Below, piece after piece: positions 1 through 12,100 of a stretch of DNA of 64,000 nt (the stretch's first letter is position 1; each line of letters begins with the position of its first letter). The notes under the pieces are model-generated. The model did not search any database. It had not been told where the DNA came from and saw only the letters and a program-made list of their open reading frames with translations. The position numbers were made by a program, and so were the translations under genes. The stretch lies in NCBI RefSeq assembly GCF_000004195.4, contig NC_030683.2:6727345-6791344 (forward strand). The letters run 5' to 3'. The stretch is from Xenopus tropicalis (Eukaryota; Chordata; Amphibia; Anura; Pipidae).

Positions 1-43
1 AGCAGAACCCCATTTCGGTGATGAGGGTTCCCCTGAGCCGTAC

Positions 44-165
44 CTGCACCAGCAGTGGCTTAATCACAGTGTCGGAGTGACCCTGCTTGGGAACAATAGG
101 AATCTCATTATTGCACATGTCCTGAGTGTTCAGAGCCTCCGTCCTCACCGTGATGTTCACCTCTC
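44..165 (-). CDS. Gene A exon 21: CUB segment / start of thioester domain
   Basis: 122 nt. It encodes [20 protein letters not shown] and ends [13 protein letters not shown], the sequence that leads into the thioester domain. The donor GTACGG is at 42-43. Bases 1-41 are intron. Confidence 0.92.
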
Positions 166-3100
166 CTGGGGGGTGGGAGGGAAAACATGAATGGATTGGA
201 GATGACATGAAACAGAAAAGAGCTGCGATGAGTAAAATAATTTGGCAAAGTTCAAAATTTCACATATATTTTTGAACATGGAAAACCACTCACTAACTGA
301 ATGGTATAGGTAGATCCTCCAGGTGGCACCGTGGGTCTAGGTGCCCAGTACTTCAGCTTTAGCAAAATACAAGGTTCAGTTCTTGGCACAAACTGGACCA
401 CAGTGGATTAGTGCTGCTTAACCAGTTCTTGAAAAAGTTCCATAACCATTTATGAATGGGCCCAGCTTGTGCCAGCCTGATGTGACTGTGATTGAAAGTT
501 CTAAAGTTTTACTCTTTCTTTCTAAAATGTGACCCCTTCCAACAACACAGAGAAACCTGTTGCTTGTGAGAGCCCCTGAGCCATATCTCAAGCAGGTTGG
601 AGGCTTTAAGGTTCTATATATGTGTGTGAAAGCTCCTGAGCCATATCTCAAGCAGGTTGGAGGCTTTAAGGTTCTATATATGTGTGTGAGAGCTCCTGAG
701 CCATATCTCACCCAGGTTGGAGGCTTTAAGGTTCTATATATGTGTGTGTGTGTGAGCCCCTGAGCCATATCTCACCCAGGTTGGAGGCTTTAAGGTTCTA
801 TATATGTGTGTGAGAGCTCCTGAGCCATATCTCACCCAGGTTGGAGACTTTAAGGTTCTATATATGTGTGTGTGAGAGCCCCTGAGCCATATCTCACCCA
901 GGTTGGAGGCTTTAAGGTTCTATATATATGTGTGAGAGCCCCTGAGCCATATCTCACCCAGGTTGGAGGCTTTAAGGTTCTATATATATGTGTGTGTGAG
1001 AGCTCCTGAGCCATATCTCACCCAGGTTGGAGGATTTAAGGTTCTATATATGTGTGTGAGCCCCTGAGCCATATCTCACCCAGGTTGGAGGCTTTAAGGT
1101 TCTATATATATGTGTGTGTGAGAGCTCCTGAGCCATATCTCACCCAGGTTGGAGGCTTTAAGGTTCTATATATGTGTGTGTGTGTGAGCTCCTGGGCCAT
1201 ATCTCACCCAGGTTGGAGGCTTTAAGGTTCTATATATGTATGTGTGTGTGAGAGCCCCTGAGCCATATCTCACCTAGGTTGGAGGCTTTAAGGTTCTATA
1301 TATGTATGTGAGCTCCTGAGCCGTATCTCACCCAGGTTGGAGGCTTTAAGGTTCTATATATGTATGTGAGCTCCTGGGCCATATCTCACCCAGGTTGGAG
1401 GCTTTAAGGTTCTATATATGTGTGTGAGCTCCTGGGCCATATCTCACCCAGGTTGGAGGCTTTAAGGTTCTATATATGTGTGTGAGCTCCTGGGCCATAT
1501 CTCACCCAGGTTGGAGGTTTTAAGGCTCTATATATGTGTGTGAGAGCCCCTGAGCTGTATCTCACCCAGGTTGGAGGCTTTAAGGTTCTATATATGTGTG
1601 TGAGCTCCTGGGCCATATCTTACCCAGGTTGGAGGCTTTAAGGTTGTATATATGTGTGTGAGAGCCCCTGAGCCATATCTCACCCAGGTTGGAGGCTTTA
1701 AGGTTCTATATATGTGTGTGTGTGAGAGCCCCTGAGCCATATCTCAAGCAGGTTGGAGCCTTTAAGGTTCTATATATGTGTGTGTGAGAGCTCCTGGGCC
1801 ATATCTCACCCAGGTTGGAGGCTTTAAGGTTCTATATATGTGTGTGTGAGAGCCCCTGAGCCATATCTCACCCAGGTTGGAGGCTTTAAGGTTCCAGTAG
1901 AAGGTCTTGCTTTCGTCTGCACAGATACAGCTGCTATACTGACAGTCAGCACATGGTTCCTGCTCTAACTCAAGTGACGGCTGGAGTGTAGTCTGAACCT
2001 GTTATTGAAAGAAAGAGATCAGCTAATATTTCCAGGCAAATAATGTCTGTTCAGCAGAAGAGACCTTTATCCACTTTATGTACAGTACAAATGTGTTTGT
2101 GTAATATTTTCCATTTCCTAATTTTATGGTTATCAGTAAATGTGCCCCCAGGGGTCCAACTAACACGTTGCTTAACATTGGGCATTCTATAAGATATTAA
2201 AAGTTTACCTAAAGGTGAACAACCCCTTTAAAGGAGAAGGAAAGGTAAAACCTTAGGTAAGCTTTATCAGAAAAGTCTATGTAAATACAGCCAAAAGCAC
2301 TCACAGAAACTCCTCTATCAAAAGAAACACCGAATTTCTTGACTCCTTTTTTGTGAACATGTTCTTCAGTATCAGACTTCCTCTCTTTTAGGGCTCCTTT
2401 GGGTTTGTGGCTTGAGTCTGCTCAGTTCTCTTCTCTCTCCATCTTCCCCACCCCTCTCCTGCTTCCCCCTTCCATAAGAATGCATAAGAACTCATCCCCC
2501 CCTCCCTTAGGAATGTGTGATCTGAGCTTCCAATGGCTATAACTGCAGCAGGAAGCTCCCAAGACCAAGCCAAAAAGGCAGCTGATATCAGAGGGAGCTT
2601 CTAGGGCTGGTTACTCAGGTATAGTAAAGCTTTCTGCTGAATAAATATAGTGTTCTAGGAGACACTAATGTGGAGAATCTATTGGCAGTAAAATGCCAAA
2701 ATGACTTTCCTTCTCCATTAAGTTCTAAAACTTGTTTTGGGCTACTTGTAGGAAATGTGTTGAGAAACTGATACAGTCTATATCAGTGGTTCTCAACCTT
2801 CCTAATGCCGTGACCCTTTAATACAGTTCCTCATGTCGTGACCCCCAACCATAAAATTATTCCTTAGACTATCGGAAATATGTGTTCTCCGATGGTCTTA
2901 GGCCACCCCTGTGAAAGGGTTGTTCGACCCCCAAAGGGGTCCCGACCCACAGGTTGAGAACCGCTGGTCTAGATGTTTGTTATTAGATAATAAAACATCC
3001 ATTAGTCACCTTTATACACTGCTTGAGGTAGTTAAACACAGAGGCCTTGAGAGTGAATGACTCCCCTCGCACCACAGAGTACGGCAGAGTGAGCTCCACA

Positions 3101-6100
3101 AAGAAGGGCTGGAAGGCTCGAAGGGAGGTTGGTGGGGAGATGCCAAACCCACTGGGTCCCATACAGAAAGCTCCTGCATTCCACTCGGTGATGGTGTCTG
3201 GGGCTGAGCCATGGACCTCGGCTCTACCCGACTCACTGAGGGATGGGCACAACAAGGGTTTTAGTTAAGAAAAATCAATTATTGCAACTGAAGAATCACA
3301 ATGAGAACTTTGTTTCAGCGTCTCTTACAGAAATGATGGTGAATTTTGAAATGTAAGAAACTTTTAGAAATTGAAAATTGAGTGGTCCTCATTTTTGAGC
3401 TGAACTAATACGGGTGGGTTTAAGGACATCTATCCGTTATGGTGGTTTATATAGTTATACACTTTTGCTTGCTGTGGCCCTATCAACCAGAGCAGCCAGT
3501 CTGCAGCTTTGATTTTACTGATCTAGGGCAGATAGAAAAATAAAAGCCATTGGAGGGCTAATACTGGTCCTTGCAATGAATCCCTTCGAAAATTCTATAA
3601 ACACGGTAACCAGTCTGGCAATACAATTTCCAATCTATTTTCTGACTCCACCATTAAAGTGAGTCTAAGAAAACATTTTAACTTGATGATAAGCAACTGA
3701 AAGTGCAAAAATGATGTCCAGGTATTTTGCACTGAGGTCTCTGCATTTGCTGCGGGCCATGATCATTGACAATAACACAATAGCATCTGAGTTTCCATTG
3801 GCTACAGAGATGTCAAAGGGCAACGGAACCACGATACAGGTTGTGCCCAGGATAATGTTTGCCCTAAAACAGTGAACAGTACCGTCAAAGATGTTCCCTG
3901 CTGTGGGCCAATGATCTGCTATTTTACTAGTTTGGGCAAAGGGATTATTGAGAGTCATACACATCATCTAAGGAAACGTTGGCCATAACAATCTCCAACT
4001 TGCGGGGCTCCAGTTGGGAAGCTGTGTCTAAAGGATGCAAATGACACCCTTGTGTTGGACCTAAGTGAGCAGAATGAAGCAAGAGGAAAGCTATAGAGCA
4101 GGGATTCCCAACCTTTTGTACTTGTGAGCCACAAGTGTTGGGGAGCAACACAAACATAAAAAGTGTTCTTTGGCGATGCCAAATACGGGCTGCAACTGGC
4201 CCCATGTGGACTGCTGGCCTGCAGAAGGCTTTGTCTAGAATAAAACTGTCTCCGGGCTTCCAAAACTTGCCTCCAAGTCAGAAATGTAAAAATGGCTCCA
4301 ACTTTGTGGCGACTGGGAGCAACACCAAAGGGGTTGCGGGTCCAACATGTTGGGGTTGGGGTGCAACATGTTGCCCCTGAGCCACTGGTTGGGGATCACT
4401 GCTATAGAGGAAGAACAGGAAAGTAGCAACTAATGGAGCAACTAAAATGGAGGGGGCAGCAGGAGAAAGCAGGTGGGGAAGGGGAGATACAGAAGTAGAG
4501 CTGGTCCTGCTGCCTCATCCTCATGTCTTCTCTCCAATACTTACTGCATTTCAGCTTCCCCAGCCATTGCTTTTATTTGCTCACTATAGTTTAAACGTAC
4601 CCCACAGGCTCTAGCTGCCAGATCCACGTCTCTGGGAAATACGCCCGGATTATTTCAGCCGCTGGTTCAGTGAGTTCATTTCCCACTCCCACTGCTTTCG
4701 GCATTGCCCTTACAAGACCTGTAAAATATATCAAAAATATTTTTTGTTTGCGTTTTACTCGACCAAAAATTTGTGCATTGTACCGGGCAAAACCACTACA
4801 GGTATAGGACCCATTATCCAGAATGCTCGGGATCAAGGGTATTCCGGATAAGGGATCTTTCTGTAATTTGGATCTCCATACCTTAAGTCTACTAAAAAAT
4901 TAGTACAGGTACTGTTTTATTACTACAGAGAAAAGGGAATCATTTAACCATTAAATAAACCCAATAGGGCTGTTCTGCCCCCAATAAGGGGTAATTATAT
5001 CTTAGTTGGGATCATTTACAGGTACTGTTTTATTATTACAGAGAAAAGGGAATCATTTAACCATTAAATAAACCCAATAGGGCTGTTCTGCCCCCAATAA
5101 GGGGTAATTATATCTTAGTTGGGATCATTTACAGGTACTGTTTTATTATTACAGAGAAAAGGGAATCATTTAACCATGAAATAAACCCAATAGGGCTGTT
5201 CTGCCCCCAATAAGGGGTAATTATATCTTAGTTGGGATCAAGTACAGGTACTGTTTTATTATTACAGAGAAAAGGGAATCATTTAACCATTAAATAAACC
5301 CAATAGGGCTGTTCTGCCCCCAATAAGGGGTAATTATATCTTAGTTGGGATCAAGTACAGGTACTGTTTTATTATTACAGAGAAAAGGGAATCATTTAAC
5401 CATGAAATAAACCCAATAGGGCTGTTCTGCCCCCAATAAGGGGTAATTATATCTTAGTTGGGATCAAGTACAGGTACTGTTTTATTATTACAGAGAAAGG
5501 GAATCATTTAACCATGAAATAAACCCAATAGGGCTGTTCTGCCCCCAATAAGGGGTAATTATATCTTAGTTGGGATCAAGTACAGGTACTGTTTTATTAT
5601 TACAGAGAAAAGGGAATCATTTAACCATTAAATAAACCCAATAGGGCTGTTCTGCCCCCAATAAGGGGTAATTAGGAGCTTTCTGGATAAGGGGTTTCCA
5701 GATAAGGGATCCCATACCCGTACTAGATTTTAGTCTTTAATCTTTTAGCTTTTAGGGTGAATACACACAGGGCTACTAGTAGCAGCTACTTGTCACGGCT
5801 ACAGAAGCAGACAATGCTGATCATTTACTGATAATTGTCCCTATGTGTGTTTAGCAGAGGCAACTCTCAGTATTGTCTATGGCAGGGGATTTTCTGGCGT
5901 TTAGTAGCCGTGACAAATGGCTGCTACTAAGTAGCCCCTCTAAAAATATCTTGTAGCTATTCCCATATTTAAGTGAGAAGAACTGTTATGTGAAAATGCT
6001 CAGAGCAAGGTCTCACCATCTCCAGCATCAGCAATTCGAGGGTGCGCGAGCACGTTGTACTGGAGAGCAAATTCAGGTTCCCGGCACCTCAGAGGCTTCT

Positions 6101-9100
6101 TAATCTCCGCACTAGTGACGATCTTAAGGCGCATGTCCTGCCATTAAAAGCAAATAATAGGGAACTCTGAGTATCACTCATGTATTATAAGGGATAATGT
6201 ACCCCCTACTGTAAATGATAAGGATATTAGCAGTCACTGAGGGGTTCTGTGCCCATATAAAGGCACAAGGCTGCAGGCTGAGTTATACAGGGAACTCTGA
6301 GTATCACTCATGTATTATAAGGGATAATGTACCCCCTACTGTAAATGATAAGGATATTAGCAGTCACTGAGGGGTTCTGTGCCCCCCATATAAAGGCACA
6401 AGGCTGCAGGCTGAGTTATACAGGGAACTCTGAGTATCACTCATGTATTATAAGGGATAATGTACCCCCTACTGTAAATGATAAGGATATTAGCAGTCAC
6501 TGAGGGGTTCTGTGCCCATATAAAGGCACAAGGCTGCAGGCTGAGTTATACAGGGAACTCTGAGTATCACTCATGTATTATAAGGGATAATGTACCCCCT
6601 ACTGTAAATGATAAGGATATTAGCAGTCACTGAGGGGTTCTGTGCCCCCCATATAAAGGCACAAGGCTGCAGGCTGAGTTATACAGGGAACTCTGAGTTT
6701 CACTCATGTATTATAAGGGATAATGTACCCCCTACTGTAAATGATAAGGATATTAGAAGTCACTGAGGAGTTCTGCCTACAAAGACCACAGGATGAATAA
6801 ACTATATTCTCTAACAGTATAGGTAGATCCGGTGCTTAATTTGATACCTTAAATAAGCTGTATACATCAACCTCATCTTCATGAGGCATATGCCACGGTG
6901 GTAGAACAATACTTCTCTTCCACATTGGTCGATGAAACCAGGGATAAAATGGACAATGATCATCACTATCTTGGACCCGAGCATCGTACCCTCCGAAATC
7001 AGGGAAAGGAAAGAGATTGTGAATCTGTAATAGGAAGAACATGTGAGGGTTAGAAGAAAAGGAAGAGAAGATGTACCTTCTGGTGCTCCACAAGCTGGAG
7101 GTGCTGAGAGGTTCTGATGGGCTGAAGGATAGGTGTCTTCTTAAGCAAAATAACAAAAATCATGCTAAGGGGTGATTTATCAACGGTCGATTTACATTTT
7201 TTTTATCGATCAGGTTTTTTTAGCTGGTATTTAGTGAATGCAAAAACCCCCAAAACTCTAAAAGTTTGCGAGTTGCTAGAGAAGTCAGTAGGAGTTGTCC
7301 TAGGCAAAGTCAAGCCTTATGGGCAATTAGTTTTATTTGAGTTTGTTTCAAGTCTGAAACTCAAATACTCGAGTATTTGAGTTTTTTTTATTTGCACAAC
7401 TTTATTATTATTTAGAAAAACTCAACTGAGATGGAGTTGATAGCTCAGGCTGTGACCCTTACACAGTTTGCACATTCAGACGGTCTGGGACAGGTACGAG
7501 ACCATAAAGGGCTATAAATATGTGTGTATGGGGCTGCATTATGCCAGAGAGGTGAGAAGCGTCCCATCATGCATTGCACCAACGCTCGGTAGGAGATGGA
7601 TATGACAGTGGCTCGTACCTGATCGGCCGTCAGTTCTTTGTCAGGTTTCATTAACACCACACTCTGATCCACCACTCTCAGGCCACACAGGGACCCGGCG
7701 GCTGCCTGGACTTGTAGGGAAACATCAGCTCCTGGGAGAACTTCATCTGGGGAGAAGCCAACTGATACCTGGGCAAACAGAGAGACATGTTGATTGGGGA
7801 GAGCTAAGGTGTTACAGATACAGGTACAGGGAGGCCATGGGAACATCTGTACAACTTACTTTGTTCTTGAAGCACCTTTGCAGTTTGAATGTTGCAGAAT
7901 CGGCCACTAATTCCCCATTAGGGAGGGAAATGAAGGCGAGAGCGCGGAGAGTCGGAGAGACGTCGGCACTGAGTGTGAGTTTGATGGAGACCTCACCCCT
8001 CAGCTCTGAAGATCCTACACAGTAACAAGGGGAAAGGGGAACATTCAGGCACTAAGTTATAAATAAAGGAGTGCAGAGGGGCAGAACAGGCCCTGAGGGG
8101 CAGAGTAGCAGGGCAGGTAGGAGCCATCTTATAGCCAATGTATTAGCTAAAGGAGTAAGTTGCTGATATGGGGGAGCTGAGTAGGAGGCAGATTTCTCAG
8201 GAAAGGTTATGGGATTTGGCAGAGTCTCACCTCCTCCTTCACTAGTAATGGGCACTTCCACTGATCCCGAGTCCTTTACTGACCCTTTAGAAGCAACCTA
8301 GGGAACAGGTAACAAGGAGTTAGATACAGTTTAGCAGCTCTGGCCCTTTAAAGTGTTGTCAGTCACCCAAATGAATGTAACTTTGTGATGAGACTGGTGC
8401 AAATACACTATGCATTCAATCCCATCAAGTTTTAAACCAAATGTAGGTCAGTTTTCATGGAGACCTCTGAAATAGAACAGTTCAAAAACGTATAATTTCC
8501 ATTGTAAAAGGTACATCTGATTGCAGAAACCTCAAAGTAACATCCCTGAAATACAAAACCTAGCCAATAAGAGCTTCCCAGGGTTCCCAGGGCACATATA
8601 AGACCCCAGAATGTGAGTGATGAAAGAGTAGCAGAGCCCATTACCAGGTAGTGCAGCTCCATGTGCTTGACCTCAATCCCCAGGGCAGAGTTTGGGATAA
8701 TATATTCCACTCGGACATCTCGTTGCCCCTCACATGGGAGCGCCCCCTGCTGGGAGTGCAGTTTCAGGAAACTCTTGCTGGGGGAGTGGAAGGGTTTCAG
8801 CATGAGCGATGCACTCACATCATTAGGGGTAATGAGACGGCCCTGAAGGAAATCAAATCCAGCGTCCTGTGTAGTTGTACTGGCCTGCAGCAAATAGAAA
8901 GCAGAGTGATCAGCATTACAAAGAGAAGAACTCGTGCCTACTGATGGTTAGGGGTACTCAAGCGCAAGGTCACGGTTACAGAAAGCAGCTGGTTATTTAT
9001 TGGGTTTGGGTACTCGGGGCTGATAAAACAAACCTGGGCAAAAGGCAAGATGGAATATGCTCAAGATGATGACGAAAGAGGCAAATAGTTTGTCTTTATA

Positions 9101-12100
9101 TATAGCCAAGTCTGCTTGTCCATGTATTAGAGCAGGGGTCCCCAACCTTTCTTACTTGCGAGCCACAGTCAAATGTAAAAAGACTTGGGGAGCAACACAA
9201 GCACCATAAAAGTTCATGGAGGAGCCAAATAAGGGCTGTGATTGGCTATTAGGGGCCTCTATGCACCCTATCAGCTTACAGGGGGCTTTATTTGGTAGGA
9301 AATCTTGTTTTTATTCAACCAAAACTTGCCCCCAAGTCAGGAATTCAAAAATAACTCCCTGGTTTGGGGGCACTGAGAGCAACAAGGGCAATATTAGCTT
9401 TTGACCAAGCCAGCCAAATATTGGCACATACTGTATATTGCTAACGTAAATTCAATGACTCATTTGTCAGAATGGATCTACTATATTTATCTTGCCTGCT
9501 GGGACATTTGCTAAAGGCCTATCCTGGGGCAACTAGAATTATACAGAGTAGGGGTGGCATTTGGTAACTGGGGTACACCACAAAGGGCTTCAGAAGGAGT
9601 ATGAATGTACTTGTTGGTGCCACTCAGTGAGTATATTGTACATTAAGCTGTTTCAGGGGCCGTTCCTTTTGTGTAACATGTAAGTGGGTTTTCCTTTTGG
9701 AATTTGAGTTAGAGAATCTAAAGGGATAGGTTAGAGCATTGGGAACTGCAAGCCTGGGGGGTACACTGAGCAGCAAGGGCCAGGGAAGTGTTGGGTGCAG
9801 ATGTGGCAGTTGTTATACAGGAAAGTAGGTGCAGGTCGGCAAATCTTAGACTAAAGGAACGCAGCCCCCCTACCCTAAGGCTCAGCTGTCCCTTCCACTC
9901 TGCCGTGTTCTCCAGCTGGAAGGAGGCGAGTCCATTCTCATCCGACACCAATGTCTTGTTTACTTCATTAGAATGGCTGGTTAGATAGACTATCTGGTTG
10001 GGGATGGGGTCATCATTGGCATCTACCACCTTTACCTGCACAGGGGAGAAGCAAGAGAAAAACATGAAAAAAGAGTGACCATAGGCTGCGGCAGGAGATT
10101 TATTAATAGGGGTATTAACTAGTAAGGTCTTACTGTGCCGCTGTATGGGATCCCCGGCTTGTAGTTACTGTCAGCATCCAGGAAACTGCAACTCGTGACT
10201 ACAGACGAAATGATGGTTTTACCGCTTCCAGAATATTCCACTCCTATGAGAAAAGGCAGATGTGTAGAAAGACAGTAAAGCTGGAACTCCATCCAATGAA
10301 ACCATCTCTCCCTACTATACCTGCTATCCCACAGCCCCAGTCCCTTCCCAGAGGCTATTATCCCCCCACTGCTACTATAGGCACCATCTCTCCCTACTAT
10401 ACCTGCTATCCCACAGCCCCAGTCCCTTCCCAGAGGCTATTATCCCCCCACTGCTACTATAGGCACCATCTCTCCCTACTATACCTGCTATCCCACAGCC
10501 CCAGTCCCTTCCCAGAGGCTATTATCCCCCCCACTGCTACTATAGGCACCATCTCTCCCTACTATACCTGCTATCCCACAGCCCCAGTCCCTTCCCAGAG
10601 GCTATTATCCCCCCACTGCTACTATAGGCACCATCTCTTCCCTACTATACCTGCTATCCCCACAGCCCCAGTCCCTTCCCAGAGGCTATTATTCCCCCAC
10701 TGCTACTATAGGCACCATCTCTCCCTACTATACCTGCTATCCCACAGCCCCAGTCCTTCCGCAGAGGCTATTATCCCCCACTGCTACTATAGGCCACCAT
10801 CTCTCCCTACTATACCTGCTATCCTACTAGCCCCAGTCCCTTCCCAGAGGCTATTATCCCCCCACTGCTACTATAGGCACCATCTCTCCCTACTATACCT
10901 GCTATCCCACAGCCCCAGTCCCTTCCCAGAGGCTATTATCCCCCCACTGCTCCTATAGGCACCATCTCTCCCTACTATACCTGCTATCCCACAGCCCCAG
11001 TCCCTTCCCAGAGGCTATTATCCCCCCACTGCTACTATAGGCACCATCTCTCCCTACTATACCTGCTATCCCACAGCCCCAGTCACTTCCAATTGGATAA
11101 TATCCCCATTGCTAATACAGGTACCATCCCTCCCTGATACACTTACCCCAGAGCTGCAACTGCTTCCCAGAAGTTAATAAAAACACTATTTCTGTAGTAG
11201 CTGCTTAGCTGCCATCACAGTCAAAAAAACAAAAATGAAGTTCAATTGGAGGCTTTCCACGCTCGTCCTGCCTACATGTCGAGCTCAGTACAAGTGGAGC
11301 TCAGTACATGTGGAGCTCAGTACAAGTGGAGCTCAGTACAAGTGGAGCTCAGTACAAGTGGAGCTCAGTACATGTGGAGCTCAGTACAAGTGGAGCTCAG
11401 TACAAGTGGAGCTCAGTACATGTGGAGCTCAGTACAAGTGGAGCTCAGTACAAGTGGAGCTCAGTACATGTGGAGCTCAGTACAAGTGGAGCTCAGTACA
11501 AGTGGAGCTCAGTACATGTGGAGCTCAGTACAAGTGGAGCTCAGTACAAGTGGAGCTCAGTACAAGTGGAGCTCAGTACATGTGGAGCTCAGTACGAGTG
11601 GAGCTCAGTACGAGTGGAGCTCAGTACGAGTGGAGCTCAGTACGAGTGGAGCTCAGTACGAGTGGAGCTCAGTACGAGTGGAGCTCAGTACATGTGGAGC
11701 TCAGTACATGTGGAGCTCAGTACATGTGGAGCTCAGTACGAGTGGAGCTCAGTACATGTGGAGCTCAGTACAAGTGGAGCTCAGTACATGTGGAGCTCAG
11801 TACGAGTGGAGCTCAGTACAAGTGGAGCTCAGTACGAGTGGAGCTCAGTACAAGTGGAGCTCAGTACATGTGGAGCTCAGTACAAGTGGAGCTCAGTACA
11901 TGTGGAGCTCAGTACAAGTGGAGCTCAGTACAAGTGAGCTCAGTACAAGTGGAGCTCAGTACAAGGAGCTCATACATGTGGAGCTCAGTACGAGTGGAGC
12001 TCAGTACAGTGGAGCTCAGTACGAGTGGAGCTCAGTACGAGTGGAGCTCAGTACGAGTGGAGCTCAGTACGAGTGGAGCTCAGTACAGTGGAGCTCAGTA

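Noticed and set aside
569..1893. CRISPR-like array (regular repeats)
   Set aside because: Directly tandem minisatellite without unique spacers, in a vertebrate intron.
3010..3223. Internal acceptor giving a 214-nt exon 19 in gene A
   Set aside because: It keeps phase but removes four residues of conserved spacing between WIW and DTITEW.
3665..3967. 100-codon minus-strand open frame in gene A intron 18
   Set aside because: No splice sites joining it to the gene and no family I recognise; possibly a decayed transposon. A protein database search would decide.
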